Positions 1-11,183 of a stretch of DNA of 64,000 nucleotides are shown in pieces. The first letter of the stretch is position 1; each line of letters begins with the position of its first letter. A model generated the notes under the pieces. It saw only the letters and a list, made by a program, of their open reading frames with translations, did no database searches and was not told the origin of the DNA. Both the position numbers and the translations under genes were made by a program. The stretch comes from Dryococelus australis (taxonomy: Eukaryota; Arthropoda; Insecta; Phasmatodea; Phasmatidae): contig CM056995.1 of NCBI GenBank assembly GCA_029891345.1, positions 82,957,895 through 83,021,894 of the forward strand, in the 5' to 3' direction.

Positions 1-609
1 TGGGGTTTTATTACACGCGATGAAAGCCCACAGATTAATCTACGCCCGTATCTTTGTACTTTTCTCTTGCCGCGTAAGGCACTGCATAGGCAAGTTTTAA
101 AAATTGCGATATTTGACCATTTTCACGAATTTATTTCTCCAAGAATAGACTTCATATCACAAAAGTACAAAAAATAGGGGCATAGATAATTGTTTTTTTA
201 TCTTTCCTGAAAAAAGTCGTTTTTGCAGAACATTTATTTACCGAGATACGCGTGTTCGCACAAACAACTTTTGTACATAAGCGTGGGTGTCCATCCCACT
301 CTCAACTGCAGGATATTTGGCGGCGCGATCGATAGGTCATTGCAATACTCTGGCAAGGAGACATAAAGTGTGATGTTTTCAACAGCGCGCTTCTTCAGAA
401 TTTGGACATGCTTCAGGTAGATAAGAGACTGAGCAGAAGCAATTAGGCGGCACCATCGTCATTATCCTTTATTGCACAACTTCCCGACATAAAACTTAGT
501 CCGTGTCCGAATTGGCAGATTTTCTTGACAAAATGATTACGTGACCCAATTTTGTATACAAAAATGGTGACGTATTTGGTAATTTGGTATTTCGTATTTT
601 GTATCTACT
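1..609. other. Unassigned AT-rich sequence
   Basis: No ORF of note, no repeat family I recognise and no inverted repeat that I could pair. The end grades into the TA tract that follows. Confidence 0.5.
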
Positions 610-615
610 CATCAG

Positions 616-629
616 TTATATATATATAT

Positions 630-672
<43 letters not shown>
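616..672. repeat. (TA)n microsatellite
   Basis: A TA dinucleotide run of about 57 bp with two phase slips (ATTATA and TAATAT) near its left end. No other content. Confidence 0.95.
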
Positions 673-675
<3 letters not shown>

Positions 676-847
676 ATTTCTCCCGGAAAAGATATTAAAA
701 ATAACTGATGTCAAAAAGGGTGCGTTTTGTCACAAGTGTAGAGACAAGAATTAACGAACACAAACTTCCAATATGATATTCAAAATTCACCAAAATCCAC
801 GTAGTATTTCGTACTATTTCCCCGGGATTTGTCCCGTAAAAACGATA
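673..847 (-). repeat. Dispersed copy of the GGGACAAATCCCGGG repeat
   Basis: Read on the minus strand, 780-840 has GGGACAAATCCCGGGGA followed about 30 bp later by GTGGATTTTGGTGAATTTTG. The same word pair occurs on the plus strand at about 3768-3825 inside the degenerate tandem repeat at 3.2-3.8 kb, so this is a distant copy of that unit. It directly abuts the downstream (C-terminal) end of the protein relic on the same strand. Confidence 0.55.
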
Positions 848-1935
848 AATTGAAGTGTCCATCGCATCTTAGGAAACTCATTAATGTTTGATATGGGCCA
901 AGTTTGAGCACAAAGTTACGCAATAGGCTATTTTCTAGTTTTCTTAGTATAATATTTATGGATTTACACCACAATGATTTGGTCAAAAGTTAGTAGAGGC
1001 ATAGCTTTCATCTTTAAAGCTTGATCTGCGGTTAAATGAAGTTCTGAGTAGCTTATATGTAAGTCTTGACTCCATAGTTCATGTATATGATGGGAATAAA
1101 TTAACAATTTATTTTCGCAGAAGTGAACCATTGTGCAACATTTGCATCATTCCTGACCATTTTGTCATTGGAGACCTCAACAACCAAATCATGTTCCACA
1201 TTAAATGGAGATTTCTGGTTGGATGCTTAACTTTAACAGAAGGAAGGGGTCTGTATGTAGCTTCTAGTTTGTTGCAATTTTTGTATAATGAAGGTGATTA
1301 TTTCTGAGCTGTCGAATTTCTTTTAGAAGGGTCTGTTTTCTTGCGATAAGAATGCACGTCTGCAGTTCTGGAGTGGTTACAGCAATAATTCCCAAGCTGT
1401 GTAGCGTATTATGACCATCCAAAGTCCATATATCGTGGTCTACAATATCGGCTGCAAAATGAGTTAATTTTCCAGGAAACATTCTGTTTGAGTCATCACT
1501 GCTAACCGCTGCAGCATTTCTTTCACGATTCATAACTTCTTGATAAGAGCAGCAGCATACCAGTTTACACAGATTATCAATTAATCGCTTGGATGCCAAA
1601 TTATGATGAAGCTGAAACTCCAAGACTTAAATGGAAAGACAAGCACTTGGGGAAATCTTTTGCATGATTTCTTGACTAATACTAGATAATTTTAGGTCAT
1701 CTCCTTTTTATTCGCTAGCATTTCAAGGAAAGACTTAAGGGATGGAGGCAGAGCATCTAAGCATGTACTTGCAGACTCAAATTCAGAAGATGTTAGATAA
1801 AATCCTAGATCCTGAGTTACAGACTTGTATTCTCTTCTGATTAACCTTGCAGCTGTTTCTATGATCGCAAGTTTTTCATCATAAAGATTAGTACTACATC
1901 TGTTCTGGAACTTAACCAAAATATCATTTTCATTT
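848..1935 (-). pseudogene. Decayed coding relic of a repeated insect protein family (possible transposon protein)
   Basis: Function is not known to me. Translating the minus strand in pieces gives a nearly continuous protein of about 330 residues broken by stops and frameshifts. In order: a stretch containing LPPSLKSFLEMLANKKEMT (1692-1919); a linker with SISQEIMQK and two stops; FQLHHNLASKRLID, SYQEV and DHDIWTLDGHNTLHSLGIIA (1264-1623); a piece with LHLMWNMIWLLR and KWSGMMQMLHNG (about 1060-1210); and LTFDQ, then SLWCKSINIILRKLENS, NFVLKLG and TLMSFL (about 850-990). From memory, intact versions of this block order (LHHxFASRxLIDTL, VDHxxRTLDGHGTFHGMG, WSGMMQxVHxG, TFDQPLWWKA, VLRLGGFHTLMSFLG) recur as multi-copy hypothetical proteins in arthropods, which suggests transposon ancestry. 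The first part is missing or unrecognisable above 1935. Start codon unknown. Confidence 0.6.
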
Positions 1936-3179
1936 TAATGGAGGCTATCAACATTTTTAGTCTCCTACTTTTTCGAGAACAACAACGCACCACGAAAATA
2001 CTTAAGAGATTATAGTCATAAAATTTTCTGAAAGGGATTCAAAGTTTTCTTGGAAATGTCTTATCAACACCTGATATTCATTAATATTGTTTTAGTCTGT
2101 AATTAAAATATTTCAAATTCTTCCATAGCAATGAGGAAGGCACGATTCAGCCATCAGAATGCACATACTGTTCTTTAGATATGCTAAGCTCGACTACCCT
2201 ATCACATGAAGCAGACTTTATCCTAATTACACCTTTTTTTGTAAACCTAGCAATTTCTTTATATTTAATACGATCATCTCAAAATTCACACTTATCATTG
2301 GTTACTTCATCCATGCTATTTCTATAATACAGTTCCTTAATTAAACCGTAAGCACAGCATTTCACGAATATCGTGGTACACTCCACCGGTTAAAGAATAA
2401 TGATTATGATTACACTATGGACACTTAAATTGTCAGTCTCCATTATCCTTCGCGAAAGTTAAACAAACGTAATATATGTCACACATGTATTAAGCTTGTT
2501 GCATGCAATCATAAATAAATGTCCTACATATTCAAGGCAAGAGTTTACAGAACTACTGCAACCCGCCAGCACGAAACCACAACTGATACTGTCGACAATG
2601 TTGTTACAATACTTATCTAGAATCTATCTCCTCACTGCACGGCTTGTGCGTGGCTGCGAGTCTCATTTTTTGATGATGGTGTTCTGCAGAGGAAAAAGAA
2701 TAAACCAAGTAAATATGAAAGTGTGTTAGCAATGCTACTCATTAAACTCAAAACTATGCTGAGGCAACACTCTATAGATGGACAGTCCTACAACCATGGT
2801 CCACATTACTATTTCTAGCTTTAGAATTTACCGTGTAGTTTTGGTTTTAGGGGCTCGGGGAGCTATCACCCCCCCCCCCCCATGTCCCTTCCTGGAGTTG
2901 CTCTTAACAGAGCGCAGCATAAAAAAAAAGGAAAACAATTAAAGGGGATTGGGGAAGAGATCCGTTCATGACATTTGCCTGTAGGGATTTCTAGAGACCA
3001 TGGAAAGCCTAACTCAGGATGGAGGAAGCAAGAATTCAACATGGATACTCCGTAGTGTGAGTACTGTGTTTCACCACTTTACTACTTTAATCGGTGCTTC
3101 AAGCTGCCAGAGCTAATTTTTTTGACAAATAACAATTCGATATTACATTTGTGCTGTTAGTTAAGCACTTGTATTAATT
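1936..3179. other. Unassigned sequence with a poly-C tract
   Basis: The minus strand of 1940-2330 might hold the degenerate N-terminal part of the upstream relic (for example EIARFTKKG and SASCDRVVELS), but it is too broken to call. A run of about 14 C lies near 2868-2882. No other feature seen. Confidence 0.4.
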
Positions 3180-3189
3180 TCTAAGATGT

Positions 3190-3840
3190 TTTCCGAGACT
3201 AATCCGGGAAAATAAATATAATTTATTGGTGGAGTTTAGAAAATTTTTTATATATTCAAATTTTTCTCGTAATATTTTTGGTCTTAGGATACAATGTTGT
3301 TTAATTATTAATTTTATTGATTATTTAGGGGTTGTTAAGAACGAACCTCGGGAAAATAAAATTTCTTGGTGGATTTTTGAAAATGCGAAAGGAAATTTCG
3401 TGTCTATCAGTATTTATTTTCACACTTTTGGTTGTGAGACGCTGTTTTCGAATAATACATTTTTCAAAATTTTTCTGGGACAAATACTCAGAAAATAAAT
3501 AGAAATTATGAATGAAGTTCTGCTTACTTTGGAAATATGATAGGAAATTTTGTGTTCTTTAATTTTTGTCTTTGCATTTTTGGTCGTAATTATTAATTAT
3601 AAATTTTTTAAATATTTTTCAAGGAATCATTCCAGAAAAATTAATATAATTTATTTGCGAATTTATGTTCATTTCGGATGTGTTATAGGAAATCTTGCGT
3701 TCTTCAATTTTATTCTTCACATTCTTTACCGTAAGACTTATTAATTTTCTTTGTGTTTTTCCGGGACAAATCCCAGGAAAAGAGTGCGAACAGTTGAGTG
3801 GATTTCGGTGGATTTTGGATATGTTAATCTACGAATTTTC
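3190..3840 (+). repeat. Old degenerate tandem repeat, about 150-bp period
   Basis: Several divergent units recur: (C)CGGGAAAATAAA followed by GGTGGATTTT, then AAATTTTGTGTTCTTT, CACATTTTTGGTCGTAA, TTATTAATT and a TTTTTC-CGGGACAAAT closing segment. Examples start near 3206, 3348, 3494, 3635 and 3775. The ORFs here (90, 64 and 67 aa) merely follow the AT-rich repeat and have no protein-like composition. A related unit lies on the minus strand at 780-847. Confidence 0.6.
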
Positions 3841-5158
3841 TCGAAATTTGATGTAAAAAATAACCTTTTCTTGCAATTTGTTCATAAATATACCACATTT
3901 TTTCATAAAATAACTGGACTACATGCAAAAATGGCTTGTTCATTGTGCTTCTAAAAATTTGGACGCAGGTGGTCCCTACGCCATACATTGCTAGTTAGGC
4001 ATTAAATTTGTTTTATTGAGTCAAAGCTGTTTTTAGGTCTTAGTTAAATCCGTTCCAGAGTGCACAGATGCGTAAGAAAGTAGACATGTAGCCTACAACA
4101 AGTTCAACGAACTGACGAGTCGAAATACATACTTTTATTTACTAGTTTACAAATCACACTAAAATTTTCATTTTTAAAAGGAAAACCATTTTGTTGTTGC
4201 GTATTCTTAAGACATAGACTACACAAAAATTCTAATTCACATATAGGTCTTACTGCTTAATATTTCGTTTGAAATAATTATTGCCAAACTTAATAGCCGA
4301 TAGTAATACTGTACACATGTCAGTTCTTATACTTAATATGGTAAGCTACACGTCTATGTAAATAAAAACTAACAAATATGCTGTAGCAAAAATGAAGTTG
4401 ATATCAAAACAATCGTGGTTACGAAATATTGCTGTTAGTTTTGTCAAGATCATCTTATTGTGCGTGGAATGTTATTATTCTAAGGCAATAATGCCAGTAA
4501 TAATCATAAATTAAACGCAGTGAGAAAAAGTAATCTTTAAATTAATATACTGTTCAGCTTTGTCAGTCTTCAGTTAATCAACGCGGAAAACATCGTCCAG
4601 GTAGATGTTTTAAGTATCTTTGGTGTAAGGTATTGGACATTTGAACGTAAGCTTTGTCTAGTCACTTAACATTTATTCTGCTGTTATAAGACATGATAGT
4701 GAATTCTCGCTGTCGTGACAACATGTGCTGATAACAACTTGGACTTTTGAAGTGGTGAAGAGAGCAGCACAGACATTTTTTGTAAACCTGTATTTTATTG
4801 TTACATTGTGTCAGTATTTTCGTAGATTTTATGTCCGAATTCTAGAGTCTGAGAGTATTTTTTTTATGTACTGGTGCGTTTGTGTGTACAATAAGTATTA
4901 GCATATGTTTTCCAACACTCTTCGTGTATGGTTTCGGAATCATACCTCAAACTATATAACTGTAAGGCTGAAAATCTATTATCATAAAAATTTGCAAAAA
5001 TTAGAATTGCGAAATCACAACAAATACAGCAAATAGACCTATTATTCTTTTTATTTAAAAGTCTCATTTAATTGGTTTAAGCTATGAAAATCATTACTGT
5101 GCAAGACAGAAATACTGGTTTGTCCTCTGCGCTGTGACGCACATTGCAAAAACTAAAG
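3841..5158. other. Unassigned AT-rich sequence
   Basis: No repeat family, paired inverted repeat or coding stretch could be supported. Confidence 0.4.
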
Positions 5159-5400
5159 TTACAACCGAAGGCAACTAATAAAGTTGCCCCCCCTCCCCCA
5201 AGAGAGAAACCCTACGGCCGCGTCACAGCACGCTGGCAGGCATGACCTGCCGATCGACACACCCAGCTGCGGAGTGATAACACTGCGGTTATAACGTTGC
5301 GTGCTCCAAGGGAATAACACCCCCGCAGTGTTTGCGGACTTGATGCCTGCAATGTGCGGCATCGCTGCTCCATCCCTCCAACATCCCCTCACAGCCCACA
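5159..5400. other. GC-richer island without coding signal
   Basis: Local rise in G+C compared with both flanks, including a CCCCCCCTCCCCC tract. The open minus-strand frame of 77 codons looks like chance in GC-rich DNA. Could be conserved non-coding DNA or an old SINE body; not decided. Confidence 0.3.
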
Positions 5401-6743
5401 GTCTGAGGATCGCATTTCGTTATGCAGTCAAGTTATTGATAACATACATAACATTATTACATTGTACATAAGTTACTATATTACCACATATTATATAAAT
5501 ATTGTAGTCTATCACACGTAGTTATAGGACTCAAAGTAGCTTTTAACTATAGAAACAGAAAATTACATTATTTTGTACGTACCCCATTGCAGTGGATTTA
5601 ATATAAATCCAGAATTATTTCTAGAGAAAATGACACTGAGGCGGGGAATAGATGACAAGTTGGGCTTCCGTCACTAATTATACAAAAAACCAACACAGGA
5701 TTCTGAACAAGTAATTAATCAGACAGCAAAGGGTACAGAATGATGAATAGGTTGGGGGGGGGGGGGGGGTAATCAGCGAAACAAGTGGACACGACGATAC
5801 AAACTTGAAAAACAAAAATAATAAATATGCGGACAATGCAATGAAGACAGTGCAGACGAAAAACATTCTCGAAAATACTCAGTATACAAACATGCACAAA
5901 AACTGAACAAAATAGCGAAAACAGCACTAACAGACGCAGTGGTATCCTACGAGTAAACAGCTGCGAGATTAGTTGTCTACGGAGTTGGTTGTGAGTGCGA
6001 ATTGTCCAATGTAAGTCCAGATTTCTAAGGCGAATTGCAACTGTCGGGAATATGCTCGCATTGTACATTTAATTTGTGTTGTTTGTAATAGAAAAGTGGA
6101 AGATTATGGATTCAGTTCGTTTGTACTATCCTGTAAACTGTGCTTAACGCGCCCAAATCGGCGGCAGATGGACTCATTCTCCCGCTACGAAGTTGTCAGA
6201 CGACATCATCTGGTAGAGTTACGTGTCAGTCCAAAGAAAGCCCATATGTGTGTACCACACGGTTGGCTGGCGGTGAGGACTACATTTACCAATTTAAAGT
6301 TTGCTACTGGAGAATGGCTACACTGTAAGGAGTTCCCTTGCAGTTGTTCCTCACTTATCATTTCACTCATTATTTATTTTATTTTATTTTTTATCATACG
6401 TTAACGTATCCTTAAAATGTCCATCCATGTATGTTTTCTATTCAACACTTGATTTTATTATGATTATATAACGAATGGAAATTCGTTGTAAGATGTTTAT
6501 GTGAAACTGCAGAGTTTATCCACACTCTACCGTGTATTTTAAAAATAACTGTTTAATTTGTTTTCAACGCACATACAAGCTAATTATTTCCTATTAAATT
6601 TCTCATACACTAGGTGTCGACATAGAGAACAATTTTATGACCACATAAAATGCCGATCTCAGGAATTTTTTCTAAGTAAAAGCTTTTTGTCATTGAGTTG
6701 GTTTGGAAAATTTTTGAGTAGAACGTTTTGGCTGGATAAGTAA
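5401..6743. other. Unassigned sequence with a poly-G tract
   Basis: A run of about 17 G lies at 5753-5769. Overlapping minus-strand frames of 62 and 117 codons run through it, but the glycine/proline-rich part only reflects the G tract. Nothing recognised. Confidence 0.4.
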
Positions 6744-6976
6744 AAAAGTTATGACGTTCTGGAGATGATGGCTGCAAGACTGGACGAGGTAGTTTCCACG
6801 ACGGAGGAGAGTCACAAACTGATTAAAAGGATGCTGTCTCATCAGCCTGGAGTTCCGTTTCAACTGCTGAGGACGACTTCTACTTAGATGGCGACGAGAT
6901 GGACCGGGGAGTTCGCCTGAATCCTATTCAGAACAGCTCTGTTTCCCTGCGCTTCGAAGGCATCGAGAACTACTAG
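6744..6976 (+). pseudogene. Short frameshifted coding-like stretch, protein unknown
   Basis: From 6744 one frame reads KSYDVLEMMAARLDEVVS, then TTEESHKLIKRMLSHQPGVPF, and breaks near 6865. A one-base change of frame then gives EDDFYLDGDEMDRGVRLN followed by PIQNSSVSLRFEGIENY and a TAG at about 6974-6976. The composition (acidic and basic residues balanced, few Cys or Trp, no low complexity) is much more protein-like than anything around it, and the two halves join in sense with one lost base. The first half looks helical. I do not recognise the family; it could be the C-terminal end of a transposon accessory protein, a terminal exon of a gene with a real or sequencing frameshift, or a processed pseudogene. 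No polyadenylation signal directly after the stop. Confidence 0.4.
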
Positions 6977-7781
6977 TCTACTAGTCGTCGCAAATTAATG
7001 TAATATTGCAAATATCCTATTTTGCATGTAGTATCAGATTAAAGACAAGAATGTGTTTCAAAGTACAGTAGCAAGCTAATCAGATACCCAGAGGCTAGAG
7101 ACATTGGACAAGATATCGTGAATCCAAAAAGGACTGAGCTATGACTGGTCGGGTACTTACATATTTAATTTATTAGCAATTTCCAAGAAACAGTGCAAGA
7201 TTATTAAAGTGACGGTTGCACGTGATTTCACAATCATGTATACCGATGAATATGTATGGGGAAAATAGTAGTTGTTTTTCAAGCCATTAAAACTAAACTC
7301 ATTTCATTTATTTTACACAACTGGCAGCAGATATAATTATCGTTTTTCTCGTTTCATTTAATGGTTGAATATTGTTTTAAGGGAGAATCTGTATTTTTTC
7401 AATGTGTAAAAATAATTTGTTTCGTCTTATTAAAAATGGTAGAATATTTGAATTGCCTGACGTTCTTTGTATGTGGAGTGCTTAGTTGAGATGCACTAGT
7501 TCTTCAGAATAATACAATTGAATAACCGCTTGTTTTAAAGAGGTTGTTTAACATGAGTCCTTATCATTACTTATTTTTACTTGAAAACATTACTGATTAT
7601 AATATTCTCCATCTATTCATCTATAAAGGTGCTCATAGCATATTTAAATTGCTATAATTTAATTTAGTTGTAAATTCACCTTTGTGTTATGTTTTCACAC
7701 TGTCATCATCTTACATCACAATAATTTTTTATTTCACCGCCCCTTACTCTCCACTACAACACCGACGGATGAAACACATTA
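6977..7781. other. Unassigned AT-rich sequence
   Basis: Nothing supported. It ends at the TA target of the TA-1 element. Confidence 0.4.
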
Positions 7782-8443
7782 TAGGCTATTCACTGTAAAA
7801 CGAGCACTTTTGAAAGCCCTGCTAAGATGTACTTGTATGCACGTTGGTTGTGTATTCTAGCGCCTTATGTAAAATTAACATTGCCATGACCTCATCACTT
7901 TATTCATATGTGGGTAAGTGAAACTGCGAAATTATTAAAAAGTAAATGTTTTACAAATATGCTCATTTTTACACTTCAATGCATAAAAATCACAGAAAGC
8001 GAAAGAAATCATTTCAGTTAACACAATTGGTTATCCTAACACTTTTTATTCGACGTTAAGATATGTAACTGCTTCTCATCTATCGTTATAGGCCGTTCAC
8101 GGTAAAGTAAGCACTTTTGAGGCCCTAGTTACTTTTTTCTTTCAGCCATTTTTTATCCTTCAACCACCTTTTAAAATAATTATTGCCATATAAGTAATAA
8201 ATTCAGTGTATAGATCCCACCGCACCCATAAGTTAACATATAAGCCTGAAATAAAATATATTTATTGACTATTATTATAAACGAGATGGATTTCAAAAGT
8301 GCTCACTTTACCGTGAATAGCCTATACCAACTTTACTGGGTGCAAGTCACTCAATGCACCCGTTAAAATACATGGAGGTACGAGCAGAGCCTTTTTTCTA
8401 AGGTTGCTTTCATAAGTGCTCACTTTATCATGAACAGCATTTA
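7782..8443 (+). mobile_element. TA-1 MITE, interrupted by a TA-2 MITE
   Basis: The left end TAGGCTATTCACTGTAAAA follows a TA. The body matches other TA-1 copies (GCCCTGCTAAGATGTACTTG, CTTATGTAAAATTAACATTGCC, GCGAAAGAAATCATTT). The right end reads AGTGCTCACTTTATCATGAACAGC. After removing 8089-8326 the body reads through TATCGTTACCAACTTTACTGGG, exactly as in the copy at 30.7 kb. Non-coding; needs a transposase from elsewhere. Confidence 0.9.
8089..8324 (+). mobile_element. TA-2 MITE nested in TA-1
   Basis: 236 bp, beginning TAGGCCGTTCACGGTAAAG and ending CTTTACCGTGAATAGCCTA, with TA on each side (8087-8088 and 8325-8326). The uninterrupted TA-1 copies show a single TA at this point, so the 2-bp target duplication is demonstrated, not assumed. 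TA targets point to Tc1/mariner-type mobilisation. Confidence 0.95.
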
Positions 8444-9003
8444 GATGATTGACTGTCAAAAGACTCTTAGCTTAGTCCAATTATGTTTACTGATATTGGC
8501 CACGGGCAGTGACGTAACAACTGCATAGTTTGTCCTTAAATTCAGTAAAGGTCGCCAGAATGGGTGTAAATGCGTACCGAAATTGTTTTCGTTCACCGAG
8601 ATGTGTTAATATTTTGTGTCCACTCTCTAATTCATTATTATAACATATTTCTGATAATTTATTACATTTTCACTTCTGAATTATTGAAATTCTATTCATA
8701 CGCAACATGTAATTTTATTTGGGTTTTGATAGCAGCAAAATGAAATTTATAAGAAAATCCAAAATGTCTTCATATGACACCTTAAGTTCCCTAGCGAGGC
8801 GCCTAAAGAAGAGCCACGTAAGAACGTCTATACAAAAGTTACGACCAATGCAGGTAGTAGAGAAAAAATCCTGTTTAATATAGACATGTGAATACATTTT
8901 TATGAAATAAGAAATTATTTATACCTGAAGGTTTAAGATCCAGGTTATATAGTAAACTTGCTGGGTACATTTGAGATTTATTAATAAACTGCTAAACACT
9001 GAT
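8444..9003. other. Unassigned AT-rich sequence
   Basis: Nothing supported between the two TA-1 copies. Confidence 0.4.
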
Positions 9004-9314
9004 GGCGGCTGTTTATGATAAAGTGAGCACTTTAGAAATCAACCTTTGAAAAATATCACTGCTCTTACCTGCGTGTATTTGAATGGACCACTGAGTTACG
9101 TGCGACCAGTAAAGTTGGTTACGACGTAGGCGACGTAGTTCCATGTTTAAACGTTTAACGAGAAGGGTTAAGTGAACATGTATGAAAACTTAAATTATTA
9201 ATTTTGATTTCTGCTTTTTTGTTCATTTACTTGACCGACTAATAAATAAAGCCACCAGACACATGTCAATATTAATGTTACGTATGGCTGAAGATTACAC
9301 AATGTTCATACAGC
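9004..9314 (-). mobile_element. TA-1 MITE, truncated
   Basis: Reverse orientation: GGCTGTTTATGATAAAGTGAG, then CCAGTAAAGTTGGTTACGAC, and GGCTGAAGATTACACAATG near 9286. Homology stops at about 9314, before the expected other terminus, and Tc1 transposase homology starts at once, so either the MITE was cut by the Tc1 insertion or the junction is a deletion. Confidence 0.75.
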
Positions 9315-9906
9315 GGCATAACGGACAAACGCCAAGTTTGATGATGTGGGGCATCATTGAAAAAAAAACCATGTTATCTAAGACTCCTATATACCGAGGG
9401 AAATCTTAACAACAACCACTACATCAGGGAGGTTTTAGAGACCCAAGGTCCTGCCCTTCCTTTAGACAACCCCACATGCCATATTTCAGCAGGCCATATG
9501 TGGCGAGGAATGTACAAGCCTTCTTCAATAAACGACGGTTACCACTGCTTCCTTGGCCTGCACGTTCACGTGACATGTCTCCCTTCGAAAATGTCTGCGA
9601 TATAGTTGGTCAGCGACTTGTTCGTCACGGACCTCCAGCAACCACTGCTGATGCTTTGTGGACTCGCATACAAACCGCGCGTGGAGGGAGATACCCCAGA
9701 AGCATATCCAAGTCCTCTTTGATTCCATGTCATGACATTAGGGGCTCTGGTTGCAGCACGTGGGGGCTTTACATCATAGCTACTGAATTCTCAAGGACAG
9801 AGATCGTGTACAGTTGTGTAATTCTACTCAATTTTATATTCTCATGTACCTAACCTGTGGAATACAGTTCATTCCAATGTTGCATTTTTCACAAACGTTA
9901 GTGTAT
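9311..9906 (+). pseudogene. Tc1-type transposase relic (DD34E), 3' part
   Basis: Encodes the C-terminal half of a Tc1/mariner DDE transposase in several frames. Recognisable pieces: RHNGQTPSLMMWGII (9312-9356), GNLNNNHYIREVLE (about 9399-9440), a damaged QDNARPH segment (9468-9490), then VARNVQAFFNKRRLPLLPWPA, SRDMSPFENV and QRLVRHGPPATTADALWTRI (9494-9690). The second catalytic Asp (in DNARPH) and the Glu (in SPFEN) are 34 residues apart in the pieced-together reading. A tail resembling VAARGG lies near 9750. The end GTTAGTGTATA at about 9896-9906 looks like its terminal repeat and nearly meets the next Tc1 element at 9927. Frameshifts and an in-frame stop make it inactive. Confidence 0.8.
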
Positions 9907-9926
9907 AACACAGCGAAAAGGTAATA

Positions 9927-11183
9927 TACACTAACTGCAAAAAAAAACACCGATCACTATGAACGAATCGCGCGTGTACGACGAAGGTTGCCGCACAGTA
10001 TCGTCATAGCCCGACACATGTGACCAACTTGCTCGCATGTGCCACTAGGAAGCACACATGCCCCGTCATCGTTCATTCCTCCAAAACAACGAATGAGACC
10101 TCAGTAGCAGCGTGAGAAGAGTAAGCCACAAAGACAAGTTCAGTGAACACGCAGCACGCCCCTACGATATGTACGACAAGCCTTTGCCCAACTGATGAGT
10201 TTGAGAGAGGCTTCCGAGAGCCAGGTTGGACGTTTCGGCGCACTGCTCGCCTCTTGAACCGTCCTGCCTGCTCTGTGAGCCGGTGTTGGACGCAGTGGGG
10301 ACAGGAGGGTGCACACACCCGTCAAAAAGACTCGGGTCGACCCCGACGGATCACCAGCAGGGAGGATCGTCTCATTGAGTGACAGACTGTACGCACTCCA
10401 CAGGCGTCACTGAGCACCATCCAGGGACATGTTACTGCAGCTGTGGATACGCCTGTGTCCACTAGTGCCATATCCAGGCGGCTAGCAGAACGGGATCTGT
10501 TGTTGCGGCGTCCCTTACGACGTCTACCATCACGACCTGAGCATCGCCGAGCATGCGTGACCTTCTGCCGGGAACGGGCAGCATGACAGCTTGCGAATTG
10601 GCAACGAGTGGTGTTCGGCGGCAAATGACGGAGTTCTGTACGGATACAGACGACCGTCGAGTCTGGAGACATTCTGGCCAGTGCTGTGATCCACGACTTC
10701 GTTGTAGAGCAGCACATCGCCCCAACGAGAGGTGTCGTGGAATGGGGTGCAATTTCATACGATTCCCGTACCCCACTGTTGGTGAATGAGGGAACCCTGA
10801 CGGCGCAGCGATATGTCCAGGAAATTCCGAGACCACATGCGCTCCCCTTCCTTGTGCAGCTTGACAACTCTATTTCCCAGCAGGATGATGCCCGGCCTCA
10901 CACAGAACGGGTATCTCTGGCCTGCCTTCGTGATGTCATCATACTTCCTTGGCCAGCAAGGTCTCCTAACCTATCGCCCATCGAGAACTTTCGGGTCCAG
11001 ATTGGACGGCAACTTCAGCCAGAAGCGGCTATAGCGGATTTGGAGGATCAGTTTCGCCAGCTGTGGTAGGATCTTCCACAGGAGAACATCCAACGTCTGT
11101 ATGTCTCCATGATCCAACACCGTAGTCAGTCCTACGATGCCACCTTCGCGATGGTAAATTATATTTTTTTGCAAATGAGTGTA
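9927..11183 (+). mobile_element. Tc1/mariner element, nearly full length, inactive
   Basis: Terminal inverted repeats TACACTAACTGCAAAAAAA (9927) and, read inward from 11183, TACACTCATTTGCAAAAAAA, with TA at the ends. About 1.26 kb, the usual size of a Tc1 element. It contains one decayed transposase gene on the plus strand. Confidence 0.9.
10058..11150 (+). pseudogene. Tc1-type transposase pseudogene
   Basis: The product would be a cut-and-paste DDE transposase binding the element's own ends. Possible start MPRHRSF at 10058. The N-terminal DNA-binding part is readable: FERGFREPGWTFRRTARLLN, SVSRCWTQW and GRPRRITSREDRLI (about 10200-10380). The second helix-turn-helix follows: TPVSTSAISRRLAERDLL and RRACVTFCRERAAW (about 10449-10585). 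The catalytic core shows GVVEWGAISYDSRTPLLV, LTAQRYVQEI, QQDDARPHTERVS (second Asp at 10884-10886) and PWPARSPNLSPIEN (Glu at 10983-10985). The tail has LPQENIQRLY. Stops are visible at the beginning (NNE*), at 10378-10380, around 10626 and at 11067. The region of the first catalytic Asp is destroyed by a frameshift near 10610-10640. Counting codons, 32 residues separate the second Asp and the Glu. Confidence 0.9.

Noticed and set aside
10322..10867. 181- and 124-codon minus-strand ORFs
   Set aside because: Shadows on the opposite strand of the Tc1 transposase pseudogene.
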